A stretch of 64,000 nt of DNA from DASXMX01 sp036794395 (GCA_036794395.1 DAIRGS010000002.1:1-64000); one strand, 5' to 3'; positions 1 through 8,526 are shown, counted from the stretch's first letter. The notes: generated by a model not told the origin, from the letters alone. Translations and numbers: made by a program.

Positions 1-156
1 TCAAGGCCGGCATTCGACTCAAGCAGCAATGCTGCGGCTGGAGCCGCGAGTTCTTGTTACAGGCCCTGTTAACCTAAATGCGATAGCCCTGAGGCGGCAA
101 CCCTGGTCGGTTTTCTTGATCTGTCATTCACCAACACATACCCTGCGCCAATCGCC

Positions 157-2850
157 ATGAACGACGCTCCGGCACCGCCAGAAAATCCCGAGGCCCCGCC
201 CGCCAAAACCAAATGTGCCGACGATAAATCCGCGCTCTCACCGGCCATGCGCCAATATCAGCAGTTCAAGGCGCAATATCCCGGGTATGTGCTGTTCTTC
301 CGCATGGGCGATTTCTACGAAATGTTCTGGGACGACGCCCGCACCGCAAGCAAAGTGCTCGGCGTAGCCCTCACCAGCCGCAGTCGCGGGGGCGTTGATG
401 CTGCCGATGCCATCCCGATGGCCGGCATTCCGTTTCATTCTGTCGAGAGCTACCTCCGCCGCATGATCGCGGCGGGCCATAAGGTCGCCATCTGCGAGCA
501 GATGGAAGATGCCGCCCTGGCCAAGGGCGTCGTTAAGCGAGACGTCGTTCGTCTGATGACGCCCGGCACGCTTACTGACGATCCGCTTCTCGATGGCCGG
601 GCTGATAACTATCTGGCCGCGATCGCTTTTCATCTGACCAAAGCCAACGGCTATCGAGCCGGCCTGGCATGGATCGAACTCTCCACCGGCGCATGCATTG
701 CCGCCAGCGGGTCCGAGGGCCAGATGCTCGACGAAATCGCCCGCCTGCGACCGGCCGAAGTGCTCGTCCCGGAACTTCCCTCGGGCCGGCCTCATGATGT
801 CTCCGAGCGCATCGAAAAACTGGGAGTCGGTGTGGTCACTCCCCGCGCGGGCTGGCAATTCACGCTTCATCACGCAGCCGAGCAGATTCGCAAACAATGG
901 GAGGTTAAGACGGCAGGGGGGTTTGGTTTCTCCGACGACGATCCCGGCGTCTTTGCCGCCGCGGCGATTCTGACTTATCTGGAAGAAACCCAGAAAACCC
1001 AGCTCGCCCACCTCCGCCCGCTCCACCGGCACGTCGTCGAGGATCACCTCAGCATCGATCCGGCAAGCTGGCGCAGCCTCGAAGTAGATCGCACCATTCG
1101 TTCGGGCGGAACCGAGGGCTCGCTCCTCTCCGCCATCGATCGAACCCGCACCGCCATGGGCGGCCGGCTCCTTCGCCAATGGCTCCGCACGCCGCTCTTC
1201 GATGCCGAACACATTGCAGCACGGCAGGTCGCCATCGCCGCGTTCCTCGAAACGCCCGCCGCCCTTCGTGTTGTCGTGGATCAACTCGACAATGTGTGCG
1301 ACATCGAGCGCATCATTGGCCGCATCGCGGTGGGTCGAGCGGGGCCGCGCGATCTGGCGGCACTGGGCAAATGTCTCAAATCGCTGCCCGAGCTTCTGGA
1401 AAAACTCGAATCCCTCCCCAACTTTAACGATGTCGCCCCCGAGCTGGCTTCCCTAAAATCATTCTGCATCGAACGCGGCAGCCATCTTGCCAGCGCCATC
1501 AAGCCCGATCCCGCACCCCATCTCCGCGAAGGCGGCGTCATCGCCAACGGCTTTGATCCCGAACTCGATCGCCTCCGCAACATCGCCACCCACAGCCAGC
1601 AGTGGCTCGCCAAATACCAGGCCCAACTCGCTTCCGAGTCAGGCATCTCCTCTTTGCGCATCGGCTTCAATAAGGTGTTCGGCTATTACATCGAAGTCAC
1701 CGACACCCACCGCGCCAAGGTCCTCCCCGCCTGGTCGCGAAAGCAAACGATCAAGAATGCCGAGCGATACGTCACCGACGATCTAAAGAAGTTCGAGGAA
1801 GAAGCCCTGGGCGCTGCGGACAAGTCCGTCATTCTCGAGCAATCCCTCTTCGAAAACATTCGCCAGGCCCTGCTTCCCCACGTGCCCTCATTCCAGGAAC
1901 TCGCGTATGGGCTTGCCCGCATCGATGTACTTTCCTCCCTTGCCGCGTTGGCTTCGGATCGGCGCTACTGCCGCCCGATCATCAGCGACCAGCGCGTGCT
2001 TCAGATCGTCGATGGCCGTCATCCGGTTCTCGATCAACAGCTCGGCAATGAGTTCGTCGCCAATGACGCGCACTTTGCCGCCGATGATTCCCTGAGCCTG
2101 ATCACCGGCCCGAATATGGCCGGCAAAAGCACGTACATCCGCCAGGTCGCGCTCATCACGCTCCTGGCCCAGGTGGGCAGCTACGTGCCCGCCGCCAGCG
2201 CGACGATAGGCCTGGTCGATCGGCTGTTCACCCGCATCGGCGCCAGTGACGAACTGCATTCCGGCCAATCCACATTCATGGTGGAAATGACCGAAACCGC
2301 CAACATCCTGAACAACGCCACCGCCCAAAGCCTGGTCATCCTCGATGAAATCGGCCGGGGAACCAGCACGCTCGATGGGCTGAGCCTCGCGTGGGCCATC
2401 GCCGAGCACATCGCATCGAACGTCCGCTGCCGCACGCTTTTTGCGACCCATTACCATGAGCTCACCGATCTGGCCCAGCAATTCAAGGGTGTAAAGAATC
2501 TGAACGTCGCGGTCCGAGAGTGGGAAGATCAGGTTGTCTTCCTTCACAGGATCGTCGAAGGCGGAACCGACCGCTCCTACGGAATCCACGTCGCCCGCCT
2601 GGCCGGCGTGCCCAAAACCGTCCTCGACCGCGCCCGCCAGCTTCTATCTGAACTGGCCGTTCAACACGTCGGCCACAACCGCACAGCGAAGAACCGCCGG
2701 AAGGATGAAGAAGCTCAACTCCCCTTGTTCACCGACCCGGCCCAGGAGTTGATCAAAGCCCTGGCCGGCACATCGCTCGATCAAATGTCGCCGGTCCAGG
2801 CTTTCGATCTGCTCCGCGCGTGGAAAGCGAAGTTCACCGGCGGGAGCTGA
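157..2850 (+). CDS. mutS: DNA mismatch repair protein MutS
   Basis: MutS binds base mismatches and small loops in newly replicated DNA and uses ATP to recruit the rest of the repair machinery. At 897 residues it has the usual MutS1 length. The mismatch-wedge motif Phe-x-Glu is visible at F53-Y54-E55 (GDFYEMF) in the N-terminal domain. The C-terminal ABC-type ATPase has Walker A TGPNMAGKST near residue 650, the DEIGRGTSTLDG signature near 729 and FATHYHEL after it. A Pro/Ala-rich stretch of about 28 residues precedes the conserved MRQYQQFKAQ, so a start downstream of 157 is conceivable. No mutL lies beside it; the gene appears monocistronic and is followed by mobile-element debris. Confidence 0.97.
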   Translation: MNDAPAPPENPEAPPAKTKCADDKSALSPAMRQYQQFKAQYPGYVLFFRMGDFYEMFWDDARTASKVLGVALTSRSRGGVDAADAIPMAGIPFHSVESYLRRMIAAGHKVAICEQMEDAALAKGVVKRDVVRLMTPGTLTDDPLLDGRADNYLAAIAFHLTKANGYRAGLAWIELSTGACIAASGSEGQMLDEIARLRPAEVLVPELPSGRPHDVSERIEKLGVGVVTPRAGWQFTLHHAAEQIRKQWEVKTAGGFGFSDDDPGVFAAAAILTYLEETQKTQLAHLRPLHRHVVEDHLSIDPASWRSLEVDRTIRSGGTEGSLLSAIDRTRTAMGGRLLRQWLRTPLFDAEHIAARQVAIAAFLETPAALRVVVDQLDNVCDIERIIGRIAVGRAGPRDLAALGKCLKSLPELLEKLESLPNFNDVAPELASLKSFCIERGSHLASAIKPDPAPHLREGGVIANGFDPELDRLRNIATHSQQWLAKYQAQLASESGISSLRIGFNKVFGYYIEVTDTHRAKVLPAWSRKQTIKNAERYVTDDLKKFEEEALGAADKSVILEQSLFENIRQALLPHVPSFQELAYGLARIDVLSSLAALASDRRYCRPIISDQRVLQIVDGRHPVLDQQLGNEFVANDAHFAADDSLSLITGPNMAGKSTYIRQVALITLLAQVGSYVPAASATIGLVDRLFTRIGASDELHSGQSTFMVEMTETANILNNATAQSLVILDEIGRGTSTLDGLSLAWAIAEHIASNVRCRTLFATHYHELTDLAQQFKGVKNLNVAVREWEDQVVFLHRIVEGGTDRSYGIHVARLAGVPKTVLDRARQLLSELAVQHVGHNRTAKNRRKDEEAQLPLFTDPAQELIKALAGTSLDQMSPVQAFDLLRAWKAKFTGGS

Positions 2851-3559
2851 GCCGCACCTTTGCAGCTTCTTCGTCGCGAAGTGCGGGAGATAGGAAGACA
2901 GGAACGCGCTGACCCGGCGTTGCATCTCGTTGCATTCCGTTGCATCTATCAGTTCTTTGCTCGCAACCGGGGACGTGGGGAGCGGTCGGAGCGGGGTGGA
3001 CCCTCGCGCGCTGATGGTTTTTTGCACCCCGGCTAAAGCGTTTGTTCGCACAGGCTTATGGCGCTGGCTGAAAACCAGCAGCGCGCGGGGCATGCACCCC
3101 ATTCGCGAGTGAAATCGCCCCACTCGTCAGCCGGCCTGGTACAGAATGCGAGCAGTCCCCGGCGGATCGTCCAGTCCAGCGAGGTCCCGGTATGTCAGTT
3201 AAAAACTGAAAAAGGTGACATCCACCATTTACCCCTCATCCTCACCGTTGGTACGCTCGTGCGATGTCCCGGAAAGATAATCCCATGCACCCCATCGAAC
3301 TCGACGCCCTCCTGAAACTCGCCAAGTCCCACCTCCGCACCGGCCAAACCGCCGAGGCCGAAGCAGGGCACCGCGTTCGTATCGTCCTCAAACCTCAGCC
3401 CCGCTCCCTCCCCCACCGCCGCCGCCCCCAACGATCCTCCCGCCTTAACCCACCCCGCCCCGCGAACAACCCCCCACGCCGGTCGCACAGCGCAGATGTA
3501 CCCATCGCAGCGCCGCCCCGGCTCCTCCCCGCGCCGCCCGACGCGCCCAGGGAAGATCG
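2851..3559. other. Gene-poor stretch with decayed sequence between mutS and the transposase remnants
   Basis: No convincing intact gene is visible. An open frame covers 3264-3731 on the plus strand, but after its first 28 residues it becomes a Pro/Arg-rich string typical of non-coding GC-rich DNA. Those first residues (MHPIELDALLKLAKSHLRTG from 3285) resemble the start of TPR proteins such as the one ending at 14956, so this may be a gene fragment. Around 3195-3232 a segment reads TTAAAAACTGAAAAAGGTGA, a repeat style I associate with REP elements near RAYT transposases (from memory, not checked). Confidence 0.45.
2918..2947 (+). repeat. Three tandem 10-bp CGTTGCATNN units (copy 1)
   Basis: Units CGTTGCATCT, CGTTGCATTC and CGTTGCATCT lie head to tail just downstream of mutS. 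Similar triplets occur at 10817-10846 and, inverted, at 58648-58677. The 10-bp period is about one helical turn, so identical bases would face the same side of DNA. Function unknown; a protein-binding array or the edge of a mobile repeat are both possible. Confidence 0.7.
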
Positions 3560-3603
3560 AAACGGGGACGCAGCTAGTTTAAAAACTAGCTGCGTCCCCG
3601 TTT
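3560..3603. repeat. Perfect 21-bp inverted repeat (REP-like hairpin)
   Basis: Positions 3560-3580 and 3583-3603 are exact reverse complements (arm begins AAACGGGGACGCAG) separated by two A residues. The hairpin sits directly upstream of a RAYT-like C-terminal remnant, the arrangement expected of REP sequences mobilised by REP-associated tyrosine transposases. The following bases repeat the TTTCCGTCCCCG unit. Confidence 0.8.
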
Positions 3604-3627
3604 CCGTCCCCGTCCCCGTTTCCGTCC

Positions 3628-3738
3628 CGGCCCTTCGGCTCCGACCCGTGGATCAAACGCACCGCCGCCACCATGGGCCTCGAATTCACCCTGCGCGACC
3701 GCGGACGACCCAAGAAAGCCAAAAATGCTGAAAAATAG
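3628..3738 (+). pseudogene. C-terminal remnant of a REP-associated tyrosine transposase (RAYT, Y1_Tnp-like)
   Basis: Frame 3628-3738 encodes 36 residues beginning RPFGSDPWIKRTAATMGLEF and continuing TLRDRGRPKKAKNAEK to a TAG. As I recall the family, RAYT/Y1 transposases commonly end with a segment like PFG-x-x-x-W-x-x-x-T-A-x-x-x-GLE-x-TLR-x-x-GRPRK, so this looks like a gene tail whose catalytic part is gone. The upstream sequence has no HUH motif or start. It abuts the IS1595-type remnant at 3739. Family assignment is by recalled motif and needs a profile search. Confidence 0.5.
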
Positions 3739-4177
3739 GAATGTCCCTTTGTCTTTGTCCTGTCGACACGCAATTTTCCGCCGACGTAGGTTTTATCGAC
3801 TTGGACTTGGCCTTTGAGCATTCCCGGCTTGATGTCCTGTTCCATTGCGTGCGGATTCGTTGGCAAAGATGCCAAGCCGTGCGGTATGAGCCGATGCTAA
3901 GCTGCCGTTGCATCTGTAGGGCACTGATGCCCCCCTTGCTGGACGCCATCATGTGGAATGCCTTGGCCCACAGTGACAACGGAAGATGTGTATCTTCCAT
4001 CACGGTATCGACGGTTACGGAGAACTGGCCTTTGCAATCGCGGCACTTGAGCAGACCGGGACGGGTGGCCCCGCCCCCAAGGCGGTAGAAAGTGCATAAT
4101 TCCCCAGGCGCCTCTGACCTCCGCTGAGTAGCCCGCCAGCGGCACACTGCCATAAGACCCTTGACCAAATCCATCAA
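3739..4177 (-). pseudogene. IS1595-family (ISXO2-like) transposase, frameshifted and truncated
   Basis: Two overlapping minus-strand frames together give the first part of an ISXO2-like DDE transposase. The first contains a zinc-ribbon half and the family stretch (LLKCRDCKGQFSVTV, TVMEDTHLPLSLWAKAF, SSKGGISALQMQRQL, GSYRTAWHLCQRIR). After about 3850 the homology jumps to the next frame (MEQDIKPGMLKGQVQVDKTY, VGGK), which carries the first catalytic Asp. Everything after GHSYF at about 3739 is missing, as is the first CxxC of the zinc ribbon. It is therefore dead: one frameshift plus loss of the C-terminal half. It lies immediately upstream of the arsenic operon. Confidence 0.8.
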
Positions 4178-4204
4178 TCCAGTTATATTCGCTTAAGCGA
4201 ATAT
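4161..4204 (+). promoter_or_regulatory. arsR promoter and palindromic ArsR operator
   Basis: TTGACC (4161-4166) and TATATT (4184-4189) are separated by 17 bp, a good sigma-70-like promoter. A perfect 20-bp palindrome, ATATTCGCTTAAGCGAATAT, occupies 4185-4204 and so covers the -10 box, the expected transcription start and the first bases of the arsR ATG (4203). ArsR bound here would block polymerase directly. The transcript would be almost leaderless, since no ribosome-binding site fits before the ATG. Confidence 0.8.
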
Positions 4205-4571
4205 GGTTAAGTCTCCAACCAAGCCCTCCGTCGATCGCATGTTCCGAGCCTTCTCGGATCGCACCCGGCTGCGCATTCTAAATCTTCTTCGCCCAGGTGA
4301 GATTTGCGTGTGCGATCTGGTGCGCGTACTGGATGCCCCTCAACCCAAGGTATCGCGTCACCTCGCGTATCTCCGGAAAGCAGGCCTCGTCACCGCTCGC
4401 AAAGATGGAATGTGGATGTACTACGCCTTGGCTCCCGCGAAAAGTGCATTTCATCGGAAGCTCATGGAATGCCTCGCATGCTGTTTCAACGATGTCCCTG
4501 AGCTTGCGAAGGACTCGAAACTGCTGGGCGGCAAGTGCTGCGACAAGACACCGGGAGCCTGCTGCGGCTGA
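4203..4571 (+). CDS. arsR: ArsR-family arsenic-responsive repressor
   Basis: A 122-residue winged-helix repressor that should leave its operator when it binds As(III) or Sb(III). The DNA-binding region carries the metalloid-sensing motif GEICVCDLVRVL followed by the recognition helix PQPKVSRHLAYLRKAGLV and the wing RKDGMWMYYAL. The C-terminus is unusually Cys-rich (GGKCCDKTPGACCG) and may hold extra metalloid ligands. The ATG at 4203 is preferred because its upstream promoter is well spaced, although ATG 4239 (MFRAFSDRTRLRIL) would also retain the domain. It is the first gene of an arsenic operon and is expected to regulate itself through the palindrome over its own start codon. Confidence 0.93.
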   Translation: MVKSPTKPSVDRMFRAFSDRTRLRILNLLRPGEICVCDLVRVLDAPQPKVSRHLAYLRKAGLVTARKDGMWMYYALAPAKSAFHRKLMECLACCFNDVPELAKDSKLLGGKCCDKTPGACCG

Positions 4572-4579
4572 AATTTTTT

Positions 4580-4608
4580 TTGACAATCGTATGCGGATAA
4601 GCAGATAT
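4580..4608 (+). promoter_or_regulatory. Second, degenerate ArsR-type operator over the arsC start
   Basis: GTATGCGGATAAGCAGATAT at 4589-4608 matches the arsR palindrome at 14 of 20 positions, and as at arsR its last two bases are the first two bases of the ATG (4607). A TTGACA lies at 4580-4585, but the -10 (AGATAT or TATGTT) is poor. It may be an internal regulated promoter or a remnant of operator duplication. Confidence 0.5.
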
Positions 4609-5056
4609 GTTAGTTCCTGCCGAAAAGCTCAAAATCCTCTTCCTCTGCACGGGCAATTCCTGCCGCAGCCAGATGGCCGAAGGGTGGGCAAGAGCGCTCC
4701 AGAGCAACGCCATCGATGCCTATTCAGCCGGCGTGGATCCCCACGGCATGAATCCCCGCGCGATCAAGGTCATGGCGGAGGCGGGGGTCGACATCACCGG
4801 CCAGCACTCCAAGCACGTAGACGAACTCAAGGATGTTGCGTTCGACTACGTCGTCACGGTTTGCGATCAGGCGCATGAAGCGTGCCCGTTGTTCCCTGGT
4901 AAAACCAGGGTGGTGCATGTTGGTTTTGATGATCCGCCGCGATTGGCGCGAGACGCAAAATCCGAGGAAGAAGCGCTCGTGTATTACCGGCGGGTGCGGG
5001 ATGAGATTCGGCGGTTCATAGAGCGCTTCGATCAATACATTCCTCCCTCCAGATGA
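4607..5056 (+). CDS. arsC: Arsenate reductase, thioredoxin-coupled low-molecular-weight phosphatase type
   Basis: Reduces arsenate to arsenite in the cytoplasm through a Cys relay recharged by thioredoxin. The phosphatase loop CTGNSCR occupies residues 14-20 (CX5R). The two relay cysteines are C86 and C93 (VTVCDQAHEACPLF), and a DDPP motif near 109 supplies the general acid region. The 149-residue length is normal for this class and unlike glutaredoxin-type ArsC. Its last codon overlaps the aquaporin ATG (ATGA at 5053), so the two are translationally coupled. The product arsenite can be exported by the next gene or methylated by the one after. Confidence 0.95.
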   Translation: MLVPAEKLKILFLCTGNSCRSQMAEGWARALQSNAIDAYSAGVDPHGMNPRAIKVMAEAGVDITGQHSKHVDELKDVAFDYVVTVCDQAHEACPLFPGKTRVVHVGFDDPPRLARDAKSEEEALVYYRRVRDEIRRFIERFDQYIPPSR

Positions 5057-5742
5057 ACAAGTATATCGCTGAATTTCTGGGAACTTTCGGGATCGTCTTT
5101 GCCGGGACGGGAGCGATGGTCATCGACGCCGTGAGTCATGGTGGCGTTACCCATGTCGGCGTGTCGCTTACGTTTGGCTTCATCGTCATGGCGATGGTTT
5201 ACGCGCTGGGGGATGTATCCGGCGCACACTTGAACCCTGCCGTTACGGTCGGATTCGTTTTGGCGGGTAAATTCCCTACTCGAAATGCACTGCCTTACAT
5301 CGCGAGCCAGTTGGCCGGGGCACTCGTGGCGAGCGTTACGCTGCTTTGCCTGTTTGGGAACCACGCGTCGCTCGGTGCAACATTGCCCGCGGGGTCGGCG
5401 TGGCAATCATTCGGACTTGAGGTGATTCTTACCGGGCTGCTTATGTTCGTGATTCTGTGCGTCTCGACTGGATCGAAGGAAGTGGGCACGATGGCCGGGA
5501 TTGCGGTGGGGGGCGTTATCGCGTTGGAAGCGCTATTTGCCGGCCCCATTTGCGGGGCATCGATGAATCCTGCCCGCTCGCTGGCACCCGCGTTGGTGAG
5601 CGGAAATCTTCACGCAGTTTGGGTTTATCTGACCGCGCCCGTCCTGGGCGCTGCCGTGTCTGTTCCGCTTTGGCGCGCGACGCGCGCGAAGTTGGTGCCG
5701 GTGGATTTAACCAATCGTTTTGAGCAAGGAGCCGTGTTGTGA
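5053..5742 (+). CDS. Aquaporin/aquaglyceroporin-like channel (AqpS-type, probable arsenite channel)
   Basis: A 229-residue MIP-family channel with six predicted membrane helices and both half-helix motifs intact (NPA at 61-63 and 172-174). MIP channels conduct water and small neutral solutes, and As(OH)3 is one of them. In Sinorhizobium meliloti the channel AqpS sits in an ars operon and replaces an efflux pump (established knowledge). Here it lies between arsC and arsM with 4-bp overlaps on both sides and no ArsB or Acr3 in sight, so downhill exit of arsenite is the likely role. Substrate is inferred from context. The NPA-R arginine (R175) is present. Confidence 0.88.
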   Translation: MNKYIAEFLGTFGIVFAGTGAMVIDAVSHGGVTHVGVSLTFGFIVMAMVYALGDVSGAHLNPAVTVGFVLAGKFPTRNALPYIASQLAGALVASVTLLCLFGNHASLGATLPAGSAWQSFGLEVILTGLLMFVILCVSTGSKEVGTMAGIAVGGVIALEALFAGPICGASMNPARSLAPALVSGNLHAVWVYLTAPVLGAAVSVPLWRATRAKLVPVDLTNRFEQGAVL

Positions 5743-6635
5743 GTAAAGATATTCGGTCAATCTTGCAGGAAAAATACGGACAGGTTGCCAGCAGCGGCCT
5801 TTCGACGCGCGATGCCGGCGTGAGAAAAATCGCCGAGGCGTTTGGTTATTCGGCCGAGGAACTCACCTCCATTCCCGCCGATGCCAACATGGGCCTCTCA
5901 TGCGGAAACCCGACGGCCACCGCTTCGCTCCGGCCGGGAGAAATTGTTGTTGATCTGGGATCAGGCGGCGGGCTGGATGTGTTTCTCGCGGCTCAGAAAG
6001 TCGGGCCCGCGGGCAAGGCCATCGGCATCGACATGACCCCTGAGATGATCGATCGCGCCCGCAAAAACGCGGCACAATCAAATCTGAAAAATGTCGAGTT
6101 TTATGAGGCCAATATCGACCGACTTCCACTTCCAGACGCCTCGGCCGACTGCATCATCTCCAATTGCGTGATCAATCTGGCTCCCGATAAAGATGCCGTC
6201 TTTCGCGAGATGTTTCGGGTGCTGAAGCCCGGCGGACGCGTGGCGGTGAGTGATATCGCGCTCAAGCAGGAACTTCCCCAGGAACTGGCAACGGATCTCA
6301 TGGCTCACGTGGGATGCATCGCCGGCGCGATCAGCATTGAGGATTACCAGCGGGGCCTGCGGGACGCGGGGTTTGATGCCGTGCATGTTGTCGATGCGGG
6401 CGCGGATCTCAACGCGTACAAGAATCTGGAAGGGCAGTCGGCATGCTGTTCCCCGCCGATGGAGAAGAAAATCGCCCTATCCATCGTCGACGAATCCTGT
6501 TGTGGTCCAAACTGCTGCGGCGGCAATGCCGAAGAAGCGAGTGTTCACCATGGGCTGACGGCGATTCTCGATCGCTACGATGTGAACGACTTCGCGGCCA
6601 GCGTTAAGGTTTATGCGGTGAAGCCAAACGTTTGA
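5739..6635 (+). CDS. arsM: Arsenite S-adenosylmethionine methyltransferase
   Basis: Transfers methyl groups from SAM to As(III), giving methylated and volatile arsenicals. The SAM-binding motif is [14 protein letters not shown] near residue 71. The three conserved metalloid-binding cysteines are C55 (LSCGNP), C143 (ISNCVINL) and C193 (HVGCIAG). A Cys-rich C-terminal patch ([13 protein letters not shown]) may bind arsenic before transfer. The start is GTG at 5739, overlapping the aquaporin stop by 4 bp. It is the last gene of the operon and converges on msrQ with a 27-bp gap. At 298 residues the length is in the usual range. Confidence 0.95.
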   Translation: MSKDIRSILQEKYGQVASSGLSTRDAGVRKIAEAFGYSAEELTSIPADANMGLSCGNPTATASLRPGEIVVDLGSGGGLDVFLAAQKVGPAGKAIGIDMTPEMIDRARKNAAQSNLKNVEFYEANIDRLPLPDASADCIISNCVINLAPDKDAVFREMFRVLKPGGRVAVSDIALKQELPQELATDLMAHVGCIAGAISIEDYQRGLRDAGFDAVHVVDAGADLNAYKNLEGQSACCSPPMEKKIALSIVDESCCGPNCCGGNAEEASVHHGLTAILDRYDVNDFAASVKVYAVKPNV

Positions 6636-6662
6636 GGATCGGAAACTGGCGGTGGACGCCGC

Positions 6663-7301
6663 CTACTTGCTGACTTCCGTGGCAACGGGAATGGCCATCT
6701 GCGCCTTTTTGCGTTTCTTCCACTCTGTCCTGTAATTTTCCACAATGCGATACAGGAACAGTGCACCCAGCATTGAGATGACAACCAGCGGTTTGGTGCG
6801 ATCGGACTTGGGAAATTGATAAAAATGCCACGCGGCCGCCCCGGCGGCTACGTAGGTGAGTTGATGCAACTGCTTCCACCGCGCCGAGCCCATCAACTTG
6901 ATCATTGCGTTGGTCGACGTGGCGGCCAGCGGCACCATCGACAGCAACGCGAGCATTCCCAGCAGGATGAACGGTCGATTGATCACATCCTCGAACACAA
7001 GGTTGACGTTCAGGTCTTTGTCTTTGAGGAAATAGGTTCCGAAGTGGGCCAGCCCGTAGAAAAACGCATACAGCCCCAGCATCCGCCGGAAGTGGCTGGC
7101 ATAGTTCCAGCCGGTTAGTTTCCGCACGGGCGTCACGCACAACGCGAGCACCAGGAAGATCAACGCCAGCAATCCCGTCGTGTGCAGCACGTACTCAACG
7201 GAATTCACATACGCGTGATGCCGCACGTCCCACCACATCATCGCGGCCGGAACCAGCCCGTTAACCATCAGAATGAACTTGTCGAATCGAACGTATTTCA
7301 C
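6663..7301 (-). CDS. msrQ: MsrQ heme-b membrane subunit of the MsrPQ methionine sulfoxide reductase
   Basis: An integral membrane protein of the ferric-reductase-like family that passes quinol or flavin electrons to periplasmic MsrP. It has about six helices (VNGLVPAAMMWW, VLHTTGLLALIFLVLALCV, MLGLYAFFYGLAHFGTYF and so on), with histidines suited to heme ligation in GLAHFGTY, HQLTYVAA and AWHFYQF. The 212-residue length fits YedZ/MsrQ. It lies downstream of msrP on the same strand, but a 244-bp gap holding an inverted repeat separates them, so coupling may be weaker than in the usual overlapping pair. Confidence 0.92.
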   Translation of the reverse strand: MKYVRFDKFILMVNGLVPAAMMWWDVRHHAYVNSVEYVLHTTGLLALIFLVLALCVTPVRKLTGWNYASHFRRMLGLYAFFYGLAHFGTYFLKDKDLNVNLVFEDVINRPFILLGMLALLSMVPLAATSTNAMIKLMGSARWKQLHQLTYVAAGAAAWHFYQFPKSDRTKPLVVISMLGALFLYRIVENYRTEWKKRKKAQMAIPVATEVSK

Positions 7302-7355
7302 AGGCTAGTCACCCTTAAGACTGCCGCAGCTCGGCATCGCGCTTTCCTACCCCCT

Positions 7356-7507
7356 CTCCCTCCGGGAGCTTGTCATTACCCACAAGTCAAAATCACGCGT
7401 CCTATTCTCCCCCTCCACCGGTACGCCGGGGGAGGGTAGGGTGGGGGTTTTTTGAGCGTCCATCCTCGATAAAGGAATTGTGGATAATGACAAGCTCCCA
7501 GAGGGAG
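7356..7507. repeat. Long inverted-repeat element between msrP and msrQ
   Basis: Arms of 30 bp at 7356-7385 and 7478-7507 match at 28 positions when one is reverse-complemented (CTCCCTCCGGGAGCTTGTCA and beyond). A nested hairpin lies inside (CTCCCCC 7407-7413 with GGGGGAG 7428-7434), followed by a T-run at 7448-7453. The outer arm shares CCCCCTCTCCCTCCGGGAG with the repeat near 41526, so it belongs to a dispersed REP/MITE-like family. Confidence 0.75.
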
Positions 7508-7545
7508 AAGAAGTAGGGCATCCACTCAGCGACTTAGTTCCACAA

Positions 7546-8526
7546 CTAATAATTCGCCCTCAAATCCATCCCCGAATACAGACTCGCCACCTGCTCGGCG
7601 TATCCGTTGAAGGGCAGTGTCGGCCGTCGACCTTCTCCGAGCCGGCGTTCGCTGGCCTGGCTCCAGCGGGGATGATCCACTTTCGGGTTCACATTGGCAT
7701 AGAAGCCATATTCATCTGGCGCTGAAATGTTCCATGCGGTGGGGGGCATCTTGTCCACGAGCGAAATCTTGACGATTGACTTAATTCCCTTGAAGCCATA
7801 TTTCCACGGAATCACCAGCCGAACCGGAGCGCCATCCTGAGGTGGAAGAACCGAGCCGTACAATCCCGTCGCCAGCAGCGTCAGCGGGTGCATGGCCTCG
7901 TCCATCCGCAAGCCTTCCAGGTACGGCCACTTCAGGACACTGCTCGACTGGTTCGGCATGCGCTTGAGATCATAGAGCGTTTCAAATGCCACGAACTTCG
8001 CATCCGACGTCGGCTCAACCTGATCGAGCAGCTTGCTCAACGAAACCCCATCCCATGGCACCACGATCGACCATGCCTCGACGCAGCGCATCCGATACAC
8101 GCGCTCCTCGGGCTGGCCGATTTTGGCCAGGTCATCGAGATCAAATACCTTTGGCTTGCGGCAGAGCCCTTCGACGCTGATCTTCCAGCCGGTGGTGACA
8201 AAACCCTTCGCCAGTTCGCCCACATCGTCTTTGTCGGTGCTGAATTCGTAAAAGTTGTTGTAGCGGATGATCGAATCACGCGGCGTTTTTGTTTCCGATG
8301 TCCAGAACCCCTGCGACGCCAACGCCTCCGATGCCGGCTTCACATCGCCGAGTCGAACTTGCGGCGCGCCGGAAGTGCCCGGCCCGGTGAGCCCCCGATA
8401 AATCGTCGCCGTCGCCACAGCGGATCCCACCAGCACCCCGGCACGAATGAAGGTTCGCCGGTTGAGATAAACACTTTGATCCGTGATCTCCCGCGCCGGA
8501 ATGTCAGCCGGTTTTTTGATCAGCAT
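7546..8526 (-). CDS. msrP: MsrP periplasmic molybdenum methionine sulfoxide reductase catalytic subunit
   Basis: A 326-residue molybdopterin oxidoreductase of the YedY/MsrP family that repairs oxidised methionines in exported proteins. A Tat-like signal is present ([20 protein letters not shown]). The Mo-coordinating cysteine lies in [17 protein letters not shown], with further family segments [14 protein letters not shown] and [19 protein letters not shown]. It is transcribed ahead of msrQ. The start at 8526 leaves a normal signal-peptide length. Substrate range is inferred from the family. Confidence 0.94.
   Translation of the reverse strand: MLIKKPADIPAREITDQSVYLNRRTFIRAGVLVGSAVATATIYRGLTGPGTSGAPQVRLGDVKPASEALASQGFWTSETKTPRDSIIRYNNFYEFSTDKDDVGELAKGFVTTGWKISVEGLCRKPKVFDLDDLAKIGQPEERVYRMRCVEAWSIVVPWDGVSLSKLLDQVEPTSDAKFVAFETLYDLKRMPNQSSSVLKWPYLEGLRMDEAMHPLTLLATGLYGSVLPPQDGAPVRLVIPWKYGFKGIKSIVKISLVDKMPPTAWNISAPDEYGFYANVNPKVDHPRWSQASERRLGEGRRPTLPFNGYAEQVASLYSGMDLRANY

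Noticed and set aside
1..77. Possible 3' end of a coding sequence (frame 3, ending in TAA)
   Set aside because: Only 24 codons without recognisable motif; no way to support it from the window.
238..1284. Long open frame on the minus strand inside mutS
   Set aside because: It is antisense to conserved mutS codons; its Gly/Arg-rich sequence has no domain and arises from GC-rich codon use.
1888..2589. 233-codon minus-strand frame inside mutS
   Set aside because: Antisense to the MutS ATPase domain with no protein-like features.
2918..2947. CRISPR array
   Set aside because: Three contiguous 10-bp units have no spacers, and no cas gene is present in the window.
3264..3731. 155-codon plus-strand frame as a gene
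   Set aside because: Only its first 28 residues look protein-like; the remainder is Pro/Arg-rich and crosses the palindrome and the RAYT remnant in the wrong frame.
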